Shown: positions 1-7,077, counted from the stretch's first letter. The stretch: 10,494 nt of DNA from an uncultured Eggerthellaceae bacterium (GCA_910577495.1 CAJTML010000075.1:1-10494); one strand, 5' to 3'. The notes: generated by a model from the letters alone, not told the origin. Translations and numbers: made by a program.

Positions 1-2187
1 CACCGGGTCATAGAGCGAATAACCCAAGATGGTAAGCAGTGCGGCGATGGTGTTCGGGTTGACCTCGCGACCAACGAGCGCATACACGCCCGCAACCACG
101 ATAAGTACGTGCAACAGCGAAACAACCGCCATAAAGCCCATCTTGTACTCAAAGCGAATAGCAATGTAGATGATGATGAGCACAATTGACACCAGGAATG
201 CGATCACTGACGCCTGCACCACGCTGGCGCCCCAGTCAGGACCGATCGTGGTGACCTGGAAGCTCTCCGTGGAAAGTCCGAGCGTGTCAGCTACCTGGTT
301 TGCATGAGCCGACGCCTCTTCAGGGCTGGTGGTTGTCGTGCGAACCAGGAAGCCTTCCTGACCATCCGTGTTGGTGGTCTGGATAACCGCATCGGGTTCG
401 TCGGCCTCGTTGAAGGCATCGCGCATCTGCTCAATGGAGACATCGCCCGTATCTTGGAACGCAATGGAGGTACCGCCCACAAACTCAATACCGAAGTTCA
501 GACCGCGAATACCCACCAAACCAAGTGAGAGCACAACCGCCACCGCAGCAACGGTCATGAAGATCTTGCGATAACCCAAGAAGTTGATGTCGCGCTTGAT
601 AAAGCGGCCACGCGGGCGCTTTGCGCGCGCCTCAGCAGCAACGCCAGCTTTGCCGTCGTGTGCTTCAGCCAACTCAGCGGACTCAACGGGATTGATCTCT
701 TGACCCGTCTCAGCTGCAGCAACCGGCTGACCTTCTGCCGTTGCCAGCGCTTTGTAATCTGCAGCAGCTTCCAAGCTGTCATTGATGCCCCAGAAACCGG
801 GGTTTTTCGCAATAACACGCGGTGCCAGCACGCGAATGAGCGGCGCCTTGAAGATGAGCATCATGATGATGTCGCAGAAAATACCAAGCGCCAGCGTCAA
901 GCCGAAGCCCTTAACCGATGCAGCCGCCAAGAAGAACAGCGACAGCGCCGAAACCAGCGTTACCAGGTCAGCGTCAATAGAGGTCAAAATGGCGTGCTTA
1001 ACGCCCGTAATAGACGCAGCGCGCACGCTTCTCCCCATGCGGATTTCTTCGCGGAAACGCTCTACCGTCAGGATGGATGAGTCTGCCGCCATACCAATGG
1101 TAAGGACGATACCAGCAATGCCGGCAAGCGAGAGGCTGAACAGACCAAACGCTGAAAGCGCCGCCAAAATGCCTAAGTACAAGATGGCGAAAACCGCCAT
1201 GGCGGCACCCGTGATGATGCCCAAACCGCGGTAGAAGAACAGCAGGTACAAAATAACAATCAGCATGCCAATGGCCGCTACCAGCACACCTGATGCCAGC
1301 GCGTCTTGACCAAGGGTCGGGCCGACCACCTGGCTTTGAGCGTACTCAAAGTTTACCGGCAGCGAGCCAGACTCCAGAATAGTCTGCATGTTGCGGGCTT
1401 CGTCTAAGGTATAGCCACCCGTGATCTGCACATTGCCATCCGGGATCTCGGTTTGTACGGCAGGAGCAGACTGCACTTCATTATCCAAAATGATGACGAT
1501 CTGACCATGCGTTGCAGCCAGCTCAGCGGTTGCCTCGGCAAACGCCTGCGCGCCTTGGCTGTTGAGCGTGACGTTGACCGCATAATCACTTGAGGTCTCA
1601 GACTGCCTACCAATCGTGACGCCCGTGATTTCCGAACCGGTCACCAGCGGCGTATAGGTACCCGGCTCAACGGTGAGATGCTGCATCTCTCCGGTCGGGA
1701 ATGACATGCCAAAATCATCGGTGTAGGTGCCCATCGTGCCGTATTGGCCGCTCTCGATTTCTTCGCGAACAGTCTCATCGGTAAATGAGTCAAGGCGGGC
1801 GAACACCAAACTACCCGTCTTGCCGATGGTGTTGAGTGCCTCTTCGGTGTCAGACAGACCCGGGATTTGAACGAGGATCTGATCGGTGCCTTGCACCTGC
1901 ACCACTGCCTCAGATGCACCGAGTGCGTTTACGCGGCTCTCAATAATGGCGCGCGAGCTTTCCATCTCCTCATTGGTAACGGGCTCGCCGTTGGTGCTAT
2001 GAGCCGTGAGTACCACCGAAAGACCACCTTGGATATCAAGGCCTTGGTTGATCTTTTCTTGTGGAGGGGTGAACAAAAAGATGGAGCCAATAACCAGCAG
2101 CGTGCTCAGCACCAGGAGCCAAACGTTGCGGCGATTGGGCGAGGTCTTTGCCGATCGCTTTTTCTGCGTGGCTTGAGATGTTGACAT
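1..2187 (-). CDS. secDF: Protein translocase subunit SecDF (fused SecD-SecF), 3' end cut by window edge
   Basis: SecDF is a membrane component of the Sec export machinery that uses the proton gradient to help pull proteins across the membrane. The frame is open from ATG 2187-2185 to base 1, giving 729 visible residues. The ATG follows AGGAGA with 8 bases between. Visible parts: a basic N-terminus, TM1 at about 23-40, the SecD motif GLDIQGG at 49-55, a large P1 extracytoplasmic region, ILESGSLPVNF at 270-280, then SecD TM2-6 at about 295-450 with the conserved GMAADSSI segment (365-372; the Asp matches the conserved family acidic residue). An Ala/Glu-rich linker at 470-525 leads into SecF, with NFGIEFVGGTSI at 564-575 and TM segments from about 657. 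The frame ends inside the SecF GYSLYDPV segment, so roughly the last 80-120 residues are missing. Fusion of SecD and SecF is usual in Bacillus and in some actinobacteria. The gene lies downstream of tgt on the same strand. Confidence 0.96.
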   Translation of the reverse strand, partial: MSTSQATQKKRSAKTSPNRRNVWLLVLSTLLVIGSIFLFTPPQEKINQGLDIQGGLSVVLTAHSTNGEPVTNEEMESSRAIIESRVNALGASEAVVQVQGTDQILVQIPGLSDTEEALNTIGKTGSLVFARLDSFTDETVREEIESGQYGTMGTYTDDFGMSFPTGEMQHLTVEPGTYTPLVTGSEITGVTIGRQSETSSDYAVNVTLNSQGAQAFAEATAELAATHGQIVIILDNEVQSAPAVQTEIPDGNVQITGGYTLDEARNMQTILESGSLPVNFEYAQSQVVGPTLGQDALASGVLVAAIGMLIVILYLLFFYRGLGIITGAAMAVFAILYLGILAALSAFGLFSLSLAGIAGIVLTIGMAADSSILTVERFREEIRMGRSVRAASITGVKHAILTSIDADLVTLVSALSLFFLAAASVKGFGLTLALGIFCDIIMMLIFKAPLIRVLAPRVIAKNPGFWGINDSLEAAADYKALATAEGQPVAAAETGQEINPVESAELAEAHDGKAGVAAEARAKRPRGRFIKRDINFLGYRKIFMTVAAVAVVLSLGLVGIRGLNFGIEFVGGTSIAFQDTGDVSIEQMRDAFNEADEPDAVIQTTNTDGQEGFLVRTTTTSPEEASAHANQVADTLGLSTESFQVTTIGPDWGASVVQASVIAFLVSIVLIIIYIAIRFEYKMGFMAVVSLLHVLIVVAGVYALVGREVNPNTIAALLTILGYSLYDPV

Positions 2188-2326
2188 TGCAAACTCTCCT
2201 ATATGTCTTCTCGAGATGATTAAGGCGCCCACCATCTCCCTCATCAGGGCGCCTGTATTCCAACTTTCCTATTGTGCCACAAAATTCATCTCGCTTGAGG
2301 AGAATGCATAAACTATGCAAGGCTTT
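2188..2326 (-). promoter_or_regulatory. tgt-secDF intergenic leader with GC-rich hairpin
   Basis: This 139-bp gap between tgt and secDF contains a perfect inverted repeat: AGGCGCCC at 2223-2230 and GGGCGCCT at 2247-2254, with a 16-base loop. Read on the minus strand, the hairpin ends 36 bases before the secDF start and is followed by TTAATCATC, not a T-run. It is therefore not a classical intrinsic terminator. It could be an mRNA processing or stability element, or an attenuator in the secDF leader. A second, weak palindrome (TGCATA, 3 bases, TATGCA, at 2305-2319) lies just after the tgt stop. I see no convincing -35/-10 pair here, so whether secDF is co-transcribed with tgt is open. Confidence 0.5.
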
Positions 2327-3472
2327 TTAGTAATCTTGCGCCGCCTCAGAGCACATCCACACTTCCAAAAATTGAGCGTACGAGTCATCCAAAACTGCCT
2401 GACGAGCGCGCCGCATCAGGTCAATGAGGAAGTGCAAATTGTGCACCGACAGCAAAATTGCCCCGAGCATCTCATTTTGCTTAACCAAATGGCGAAGGTA
2501 GGCGCGCGTAAAGTTCTGACACGTTGAGCAGGTGCATGCATGATCAAGCGGCGTAAAATCATGCGCGTATTTCGCGTTGCGCAGGTTCATGCGACCCGTT
2601 GACGAAAACGCGGTTCCCATGCGAGCGGTTCGCGTCGGCAATACGCAATCAAACATGTCAACGCCTTCACCCACCGCACGCACCAGCGTCGTGGGATTTC
2701 CGACTCCCATCAGATAACGCGGGCGATCTTCGGGAAGCGCGCGAGCAACATCACCAAGTGTTTCAAACATGACCTCGTGGTCTTCGCCCACCGAATAGCC
2801 GCCAATGCCAAAGCCGCCAAAGCGCCTTCCGCCTGCAGCCATGCTTTCGTCCTCAATAGTGCGAAGGCGCGCGATAGACTCCAGGCGCAAGTCCAGATGC
2901 ATGCCGCCCTGTACGATGCCAAAGAGTGTCTGATCGGGACGTTTATGGGCAGCCAGGCAGCGCTTCGCCCACTTGGCGGACAGATCAACCGCCCGCGCCA
3001 CAAACTCTTTGGTGGCCGGATACGGCGCGCACTGATCAAGCTGCATGGCGATGTCAGCGCCAATGAGCTCTTGGATGTGCATGTTTTCCTCGGGCGTCCA
3101 GCGAATTTTCGCCCCGTCATAAATGGAGCGAAACGTCAGGCCATCATCGTCAAGCTTGACGGTGTCTGCCAGCGAAAATACCTGAAAGCCGCCCGAGTCG
3201 GTGAGCATAGGGCCTGAGTAATTCATAAACGAGTGGATGCCGCCCGCCTCTGCCACCAGCTCAGCCCCGGGGCGCATGGAGAGGTGATAGGTGTTGGCCA
3301 GCACGACCTGCGCGCCAAGCGCATGCAGCTGATCAGGGGTGATACCCTTCACGGTGGCCGAGGTGCCCACCGGCATAAACATGGGGGTTTGGAACGTGCC
3401 ATGCGCGGTCTCAAAGCTTAAGGCGCGCGCGTGTCCGCTTTGCGCATCCAGCGTGCAGTCGAAAAGCGCCAT
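2327..3472 (-). CDS. tgt: Queuine/preQ1 tRNA-guanine transglycosylase
   Basis: Bacterial Tgt swaps guanine-34 of GU(N) anticodon tRNAs (Asp, Asn, His, Tyr) for preQ1, the committing step that puts the queuosine precursor into tRNA. I start the protein at ATG 3472-3470 (381 aa, normal family length), because GGGGAG stands 4 bases upstream and the sequence MALFDCTLDA opens the family's N-terminus. An upstream in-frame start at 3502 would only add ten residues that lie inside the preceding gene. Visible hallmarks are LTDSGGFQ at 90-97 (catalytic Asp92), MQLDQCAPYP at 143-152, GIVQGG at 185-190, FDCVLPTRTAR at 274-284 (nucleophile Asp275) and the zinc site CxCxxC at 313-318 with His344. The start sits one base after the stop of the upstream HAD gene (TAG-C-ATG), so translation is very likely coupled. 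queH and queA lie across the divergent promoter. Confidence 0.97.
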   Translation of the reverse strand: MALFDCTLDAQSGHARALSFETAHGTFQTPMFMPVGTSATVKGITPDQLHALGAQVVLANTYHLSMRPGAELVAEAGGIHSFMNYSGPMLTDSGGFQVFSLADTVKLDDDGLTFRSIYDGAKIRWTPEENMHIQELIGADIAMQLDQCAPYPATKEFVARAVDLSAKWAKRCLAAHKRPDQTLFGIVQGGMHLDLRLESIARLRTIEDESMAAGGRRFGGFGIGGYSVGEDHEVMFETLGDVARALPEDRPRYLMGVGNPTTLVRAVGEGVDMFDCVLPTRTARMGTAFSSTGRMNLRNAKYAHDFTPLDHACTCSTCQNFTRAYLRHLVKQNEMLGAILLSVHNLHFLIDLMRRARQAVLDDSYAQFLEVWMCSEAAQDY

Positions 3473-3473
3473 G

Positions 3474-4322
3474 CTACTCCCCTTTCGCGGTAGCTGAAGC
3501 AACGTCGGTTGTCGGGGCGGTTACCGGGGCTCCTTCAACAACGACGGCAGCCGCCGCGCGCAGCTGTGCGGGGTTTTCGCAGGCAGACAGCGTTTCCACC
3601 CAGCGCGCGAAGTCCTCCATGGAACCGTGACGAACCGTATCCAGATCCAGCTCAATGGGGTCAATGAGGTTGTCAGTCACCAAAAATGCATCGGCGCCGA
3701 GCTTGCAAAATGCCAGGTCTTCGACGGTGTTATTGCCCACCATGAGCACCTCTTCGCCCGAAACTAGATCCAGCATATCAAGCACGTGTTGGTAGTAGCT
3801 CGTATGCGGCTTGGCTGAGGTTGAGTTATCGAACGTGGTCAAGAACAAAAACTGCTCAGGATCAATACCCGCCCACTGCAAGCGCCATTCAACCGCGCGA
3901 CGCGGAAACATCGGCATGGTGGTCAGCACGAGCGGGTAGCCCTTGTCTGCCAGCGTGGCAACCGCTGCTGCGGCCGCCGGGTTCGGCGTAACGCTTTCGC
4001 CCAGCTTGCCAAATTCGTGCTCGTAGAATTCGCCCAATACCTGCTCCCAGTCACACGCTGTCGGATCAACAAAGGCGAAATACTGCTCCCAAAACACCTC
4101 TGCATTCGTGCGTCCGTCGGCGTGCGTTGCCATGGCTTTGATGCCAGCTTTCATACCCAGCACGAAGTCATCCCAGCTCACACCATATTCGCCAACGTAA
4201 GCGCCCAGTAGGCCAAAATAGCTGTTCATGAACTCATCCAGGTCCATCGGCAACAGCGTGCCATCCAGATCGAAACACACCACGCGATACGGCTGCGCGG
4301 GCGTTTGCAAAGCATCAGACAT
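3474..4322 (-). CDS. HAD-superfamily hydrolase (phosphatase-like), translationally coupled to tgt
   Basis: This is a predicted cytoplasmic haloacid-dehalogenase-fold hydrolase of unknown substrate. I start at ATG 4322-4320 (282 aa), which follows AGGAG with 7 bases between; in-frame starts further upstream would reach into the promoter region. HAD motif I is FDLDGT at 17-22 with nucleophile Asp18 and Asp20. Motif II is probably Thr134 or Thr135 in VLTTMP. Motif III is Lys171 in SAKPH. Motif IV is GNNTVED at 196-202, where the usual first Asp is Asn but Glu201 and Asp202 remain to hold magnesium; variants with GND..ED are known in some HAD branches. A cap domain lies between motifs I and II (about 25-125). 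The last 25 or so residues are Ala/Val/Thr-rich and probably disordered. Overlap-like coupling to tgt suggests a linked role, perhaps removing phosphate in queuine or Q-nucleotide metabolism, but that is a guess from position only. Confidence 0.88.
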   Translation of the reverse strand: MSDALQTPAQPYRVVCFDLDGTLLPMDLDEFMNSYFGLLGAYVGEYGVSWDDFVLGMKAGIKAMATHADGRTNAEVFWEQYFAFVDPTACDWEQVLGEFYEHEFGKLGESVTPNPAAAAAVATLADKGYPLVLTTMPMFPRRAVEWRLQWAGIDPEQFLFLTTFDNSTSAKPHTSYYQHVLDMLDLVSGEEVLMVGNNTVEDLAFCKLGADAFLVTDNLIDPIELDLDTVRHGSMEDFARWVETLSACENPAQLRAAAAVVVEGAPVTAPTTDVASATAKGE

Positions 4323-4368
4323 AGAAATCTCCTGTTTCATGTGCACTGTTCGATAAAGTCTGTGGGTT

Positions 4369-4374
4369 AGTATA
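4369..4374 (-). promoter_or_regulatory. Candidate -10 box for the HAD-tgt operon
   Basis: On the minus strand this reads TATACT, five of six matches to the consensus TATAAT, and lies 46 bases upstream of the HAD start. No good -35 hexamer is found at 16-18 bases distance, so the call rests on the -10 element and its place in the divergent intergenic region 4323-4427. Confidence 0.4.
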
Positions 4375-4390
4375 GGCCATTGCGAAGTCG

Positions 4391-4399
4391 TGCTAGTAT
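4391..4399 (+). promoter_or_regulatory. Candidate extended -10 promoter for queH-queA
   Basis: TGCTAGTAT has the TGn extension followed by a TATAAT-like hexamer, 28 bases upstream of the queH ATG, with a strong AAAGGAG ribosome site at 4412-4418. There is no clear -35 box, which extended -10 promoters often lack. It stands back to back with the minus-strand -10 at 4369-4374, so the two promoters would share regulatory DNA. I saw no preQ1-riboswitch-like aptamer in this short space. Confidence 0.4.
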
Positions 4400-4427
4400 T
4401 TACCACCGACAAAAGGAGCAAATAGGT

Positions 4428-4880
4428 ATGAAGCTGTTACTACATGCATGCTGCGGCCCGTGCTCGCTGGAGCCGGTGCGCGCATTGCAAGAAGCAGGCC
4501 ACGACATCACCATTTACTACGCCAACTCCAACATCGCACCTGGTGAGGAGTACGAGCATCGCCGCGACACGCTGCGCGCGTGGGCAGCTGAGCACGACAT
4601 CCCCGTGATTGAGGGCACCTATGAGCCCGCTGCCTGGGAAGATGCGGTGCACAAGGCTGTGGTGGCGAAGGATAGACCCGCGCGCTGTCGGGCATGCTAC
4701 CAGCAGCGTTTCGCGCAAAGCGCTGCGTTTGCGGCCGAGCACGGGTATGAGGCGCTGGGCACCACGCTGTCGGTGAGCCCCTACCAATATACCGAGGCCA
4801 TTCGCGAAGAGCTCACGGCCGCGGCAGTGGCCGCTGAAGTGACGCCGCTGTTTGAGGACTACCGCCCGTTTTACGACTAA
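4428..4880 (+). CDS. queH: Epoxyqueuosine reductase QueH, cut short by an in-frame TAA
   Basis: QueH (formerly DUF208) is an iron-sulfur enzyme that reduces epoxyqueuosine to queuosine in tRNA, a non-homologous replacement for QueG. The start ATG 4428 follows AAAGGAG with 9 bases between. The N-terminal motif HACCGPC at 6-12 (Cys8, Cys9, Cys12), YYANSNI at 30-36, RCRACYQQR at 86-94 (Cys87, Cys90), TTLSVSPYQ at 112-120 and FEDYRPFYD at 142-150 are typical of the family. Codon 151 is TAA (4878-4880), where family members continue with an acidic residue and then reach YRQ.YCGC. A single change G to T in GAA would create it. The product as written lacks the last two conserved cysteines and is probably inactive unless the stop is read through, complemented by the downstream frame, or a sequence error. 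queA follows on the same strand. Confidence 0.93.
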   Translation: MKLLLHACCGPCSLEPVRALQEAGHDITIYYANSNIAPGEEYEHRRDTLRAWAAEHDIPVIEGTYEPAAWEDAVHKAVVAKDRPARCRACYQQRFAQSAAFAAEHGYEALGTTLSVSPYQYTEAIREELTAAAVAAEVTPLFEDYRPFYD

Positions 4881-5225
4881 GCCACGCGCCGAAGCCGTGA
4901 ACTGGGCATGTATCGACAAAACTACTGTGGCTGCAGGATTTCAGCTGCTGAGGCGGCCGCCGAGCGCGAAGCACGCAAAGCAGAGCGCGCGGCAGCAAAG
5001 GCGGCGTATGCAGCTGAGCATGCCGCCGAGCGCGCCGAGGCGCAAGCGGCAACGGCTGCGCGCAAGACTGAGCGTGCCGCCTACGATCAAAAGCAGCAAC
5101 GCAAGCGCGAGGTGCTCAAGCAAATGCGCCTTGCGAACAAGGCTGCCGAAGCGCACGACATGCCCGACACCTCCCCCTCGCCACACTCCGCGAACACACA
5201 CGCCCGCCAACAGGTACAACAATAA
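4881..5225 (+). pseudogene. 3' remainder of the queH frame: YCGC motif plus Ala/Glu/Lys-rich tail
   Basis: Directly after the TAA, with no frame change, the sequence reads ATRRSRELGMYRQNYCGCRIS, the expected C-terminal end of QueH with Cys167 and Cys169 (numbered from the queH start). The frame then stays open to TAA 5223-5225. After the YCGC motif come about 95 residues very rich in Ala, Glu, Lys and Arg, probably a long charged helix or coiled coil, ending in a Pro/Ser/His/Gln-rich stretch. An internal ATG at 4908 could in principle restart translation 28 bases past the stop, giving 105 aa, but there is no ribosome site before it. The intact reading frame and the conserved motif say this was, or still is, part of queH. 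It ends 21 bases before queA. Confidence 0.8.
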
Positions 5226-5246
5226 CTACCGACTAAGGATTTCGCC

Positions 5247-6344
5247 ATGAAAACTGACGACTTTGACTACAACCTCCCACCTGAGTTGATCGCACAAGCG
5301 CCCGCGCCCGTGCGCGACGCGTGCAACCTTTTGGTGATGGACCGCGTCACCGGCGACGTTGAAGATCGCATTTTTTCCGACATTGCCGATTACCTGCGCC
5401 CGGGTGACCTCCTTGTTGCCAACGAAACCCGCGTGCTACCGGCGCGCCTGTTGGGCACCAAGCGAAACACCGGCGGGGCTGCCGAGGTCTTTTTGCTGCG
5501 CGAATGCGGAGGACCAGAGCCTCGCACCAACCGCTTGGCTTACTGGGAGGTGCTCGTTCGACCCGGTAAACGCCTGAAACCCGGCACAGGCGCGGTGGTG
5601 GATTTCACCAACGCTGACGGTAAGGTCGTGCTCTCTGCCGAAATCATTGACTGGGCCGAGGGCGCGCAAAAAGGCGAGCGCGTGGCCAAGCTCACCACCG
5701 AGCTGCCTTCACTTGACGAGGCACTTCACGCGGTCGGCCACACCCCACTTCCTCCCTACATTCGCAATTACACCGGTGATGAGGAGCTCTACCAAACCGT
5801 GTATTCGCGCCGCGAAAGCTCGGCGGCGGCTCCTACAGCGGGCCTGCATTTCACACCCGAGCTCATCGCGCGTTTGCAAGAGATGGGCGTGGGTTGGAAG
5901 ACCGTTGAGCTAGAGGTTGGCCTGGACACGTTTCGCGTGGTTGATGAGGACGATCCCACTCAGCACACCATCCACACCGAGTACTACACGGTTTCGCAAG
6001 ACACCATTGACGCCATCAACGAGACCCATGCGCGCGGCGGACGCGTGATTGCGGTGGGCACCACGTCGGTTCGCAGCTTAGAAAGCGCTTGGGACGCCGA
6101 TGCCAATGATGGCGAAGGCGGCCTGGTAGCGCGTGATCGCGAAGCAACGTCGCTCTACATCCTGCCAGGCTACGAATTCAAGACAGTGGATGCGCTCATC
6201 ACCAATTTTCACGTGCCGCGTTCAACCCTCATGATGTTGGTCAGCGCGTTTAGTTCGCGCGAACACATTTTGGCGGCATACGAGCACGCCATTGAGAAAC
6301 GCTATCGGCTGCTCAGCTTTGGCGACGCCATGTTTATCCACTAA
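5247..6344 (+). CDS. queA: S-adenosylmethionine:tRNA ribosyltransferase-isomerase
   Basis: QueA transfers and isomerises the ribosyl part of S-adenosylmethionine onto preQ1 in tRNA, forming epoxyqueuosine, the substrate of QueH. The protein has 365 aa, a usual length. The start ATG follows AAGGA (5235-5239) with 7 bases between and begins with the family's FDYNLPPELIAQ at 6-17. Further conserved blocks are LLVANETRVLPARLLG at 55-70, EVLVRPGKRLKPG at 101-113, HTPLPPYI at 165-172, YQTVYSRRE followed by AAPTAGLHFTPEL at 194-206, LEVGLDTFR at 222-230, GTTSVRSLES at 271-280, TNFHVPRSTLMMLVSAF at 319-335 and FGDAMFI at 358-364. The frame shows no damage, in contrast to queH just upstream. It is probably in one transcript with queH (21-base gap after the longer frame) and the last gene of that operon. 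Confidence 0.97.
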   Translation: MKTDDFDYNLPPELIAQAPAPVRDACNLLVMDRVTGDVEDRIFSDIADYLRPGDLLVANETRVLPARLLGTKRNTGGAAEVFLLRECGGPEPRTNRLAYWEVLVRPGKRLKPGTGAVVDFTNADGKVVLSAEIIDWAEGAQKGERVAKLTTELPSLDEALHAVGHTPLPPYIRNYTGDEELYQTVYSRRESSAAAPTAGLHFTPELIARLQEMGVGWKTVELEVGLDTFRVVDEDDPTQHTIHTEYYTVSQDTIDAINETHARGGRVIAVGTTSVRSLESAWDADANDGEGGLVARDREATSLYILPGYEFKTVDALITNFHVPRSTLMMLVSAFSSREHILAAYEHAIEKRYRLLSFGDAMFIH

Positions 6345-6392
6345 CGCACAGGCTCCAACCGCATTTCCCGGCAAATGCCTTGACTTGCCAGC

Positions 6393-6462
6393 CTACGTTC
6401 GCAGGCTCTCATTCCTGACTAGCATGCCCACGTTCGCAGGCTCCCATTCCCGTCCAGCATGC
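6393..6462. repeat. Imperfect tandem repeat, 2 x 35 bp
   Basis: Unit one covers 6393-6427 and unit two 6428-6462; 30 of 35 positions agree. Both contain ACGTTCGCAGGCTC and end in AGCATGC. Within each unit the core can form a small hairpin (GCCTGC/GTAGGC type on the minus strand). The units lie about 50 bp after the queA stop, outside any gene. Confidence 0.8.
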
Positions 6463-6534
6463 TCACAACCCGCTCTTGCGAAACGCAACTTGGCCTCAAA
6501 TTCATAAAAAACTGGCGAAGTCGTGAGAATCCCG

Positions 6535-6556
6535 GCTTGTCGGTTGCTTGTCGGTT
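6535..6556. repeat. 11-bp perfect tandem duplication
   Basis: GCTTGTCGGTT occurs twice in direct succession (6535-6545, 6546-6556), inside the inverted-repeat segment. It looks like a replication-slippage duplication. Confidence 0.85.
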
Positions 6557-6632
6557 ACAGGGCTGAAAGTCAGTTTTTCTAGAACCCCTGCTCACGGTTT
6601 TATATCGAAGCGCTCCGCTCTGAAGCTTGGAT

Positions 6633-6670
6633 GCGAGCGGCATTATCTTGCCGCTCCGCCTTTCATTTTT
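6633..6670 (+). terminator. Likely intrinsic terminator for queH-queA
   Basis: The stem is GAGCGGCA (6635-6642) with TGCCGCTC (6649-6656) and a 6-base TTATCT loop. Allowing one bulged C, it extends to ten pairs down to 6633/6659. It is followed on the plus strand by CTTTCATTTTT. It lies 290 bases past the queA stop, inside the inverted-repeat segment, and is the best plus-strand stop signal between queA and the convergent surface gene. Confidence 0.5.
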
Positions 6671-7077
6671 CACGACTTCGCCAATTTTTTAACGGAAAAC
6701 CGCTTCTCGGCGTTTCAGGGACAGTCGTATTAGGAAATCACCCTGTGGGTTAGATTGACGCCGTCGCAAACCGTCGCTTCCCAGTTCCTCTGCCCCAAAT
6801 CACCGCAAGCACGCTAGGCAAAAACGCTCCACTGGCATTTTCCGTTAATAATTTAGAGTATTCCGAAGATTCCCCCAGGCACCGCCGAGGTTGCCAGTCG
6901 CAGACTTTCACGACGCTCACATCGTGCCTGATCAGAAGCCTGCACCCAGAAAGCGGCCGCTAAGATTGAGGTGGTGAATCTCACTCTACGACGCAAGCCG
7001 CCCTCGGATCTTCGGAAAACTCGCTTTTTCCAACGAATCTGAGCGGTTTTGCGTTTTTGGAACGGCCATGCGGTTAA

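Larger units (their letters stand above)
6506..6690. repeat. 185-bp segment with ~24-bp inverted terminal repeats (MITE-like)
   Basis: The left arm at 6506-6529 and the reverse complement of the right arm at 6667-6690 agree at 22 of 24 positions. Both start with AAAAAA and contain TGGCGAAGTCGTGA. The dinucleotide TA stands at both outer borders (6505-6506 and 6690-6691), as expected for a TA-targeting element, though the A/T runs make that weak evidence. The inside has no transposase and no convincing frame; it holds an 11-bp direct repeat and a strong hairpin. A non-autonomous transposon-like element is one reading. A very large stem-loop marking the convergent 3' ends of two operons is the other. 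Confidence 0.6.

Noticed and set aside
2264..2300. A TTGTGG...AATACA promoter for secDF on the minus strand.
   Set aside because: Only three of six matches in each box; not supportable.
2305..2319. Palindrome TGCATA-AAC-TATGCA as a tgt terminator or operator.
   Set aside because: Only six A/T-rich pairs and no T-run follow; too weak to call.
3140..3502. Extended tgt start at 3502.
   Set aside because: It would overlap the HAD gene by ten codons; the ATG at 3472 has a good GGGGAG site and matches the family's N-terminus.
4878..4880. Recoding of the queH stop as selenocysteine or pyrrolysine.
   Set aside because: The codon is TAA; known recoding of this kind uses TGA or TAG, and there is no structured element right behind it that I can see.
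4941..5222. 93-codon minus-strand frame opposite the queH tail.
   Set aside because: It is an antisense shadow of GC-rich, Ala-coding sequence; the plus-strand frame holds the conserved YCGC motif.
6419..6733. Open frames of 84 codons (minus) and 61 codons (plus) across the inverted-repeat segment.
   Set aside because: They have no ribosome site, run through both inverted arms, show no domain or plausible composition, and the plus one depends on a TTG-type start.
4380..6754. The 11-mers GCGAAGTCGTG and CTGTGGGTTAG occur both in the queH promoter region (about 4360-4392) and in the intergenic region after queA.
   Set aside because: In a window of this size about a dozen or more 11-base matches are expected by chance, and the order and orientation differ, so I do not treat them as shared regulatory sites.
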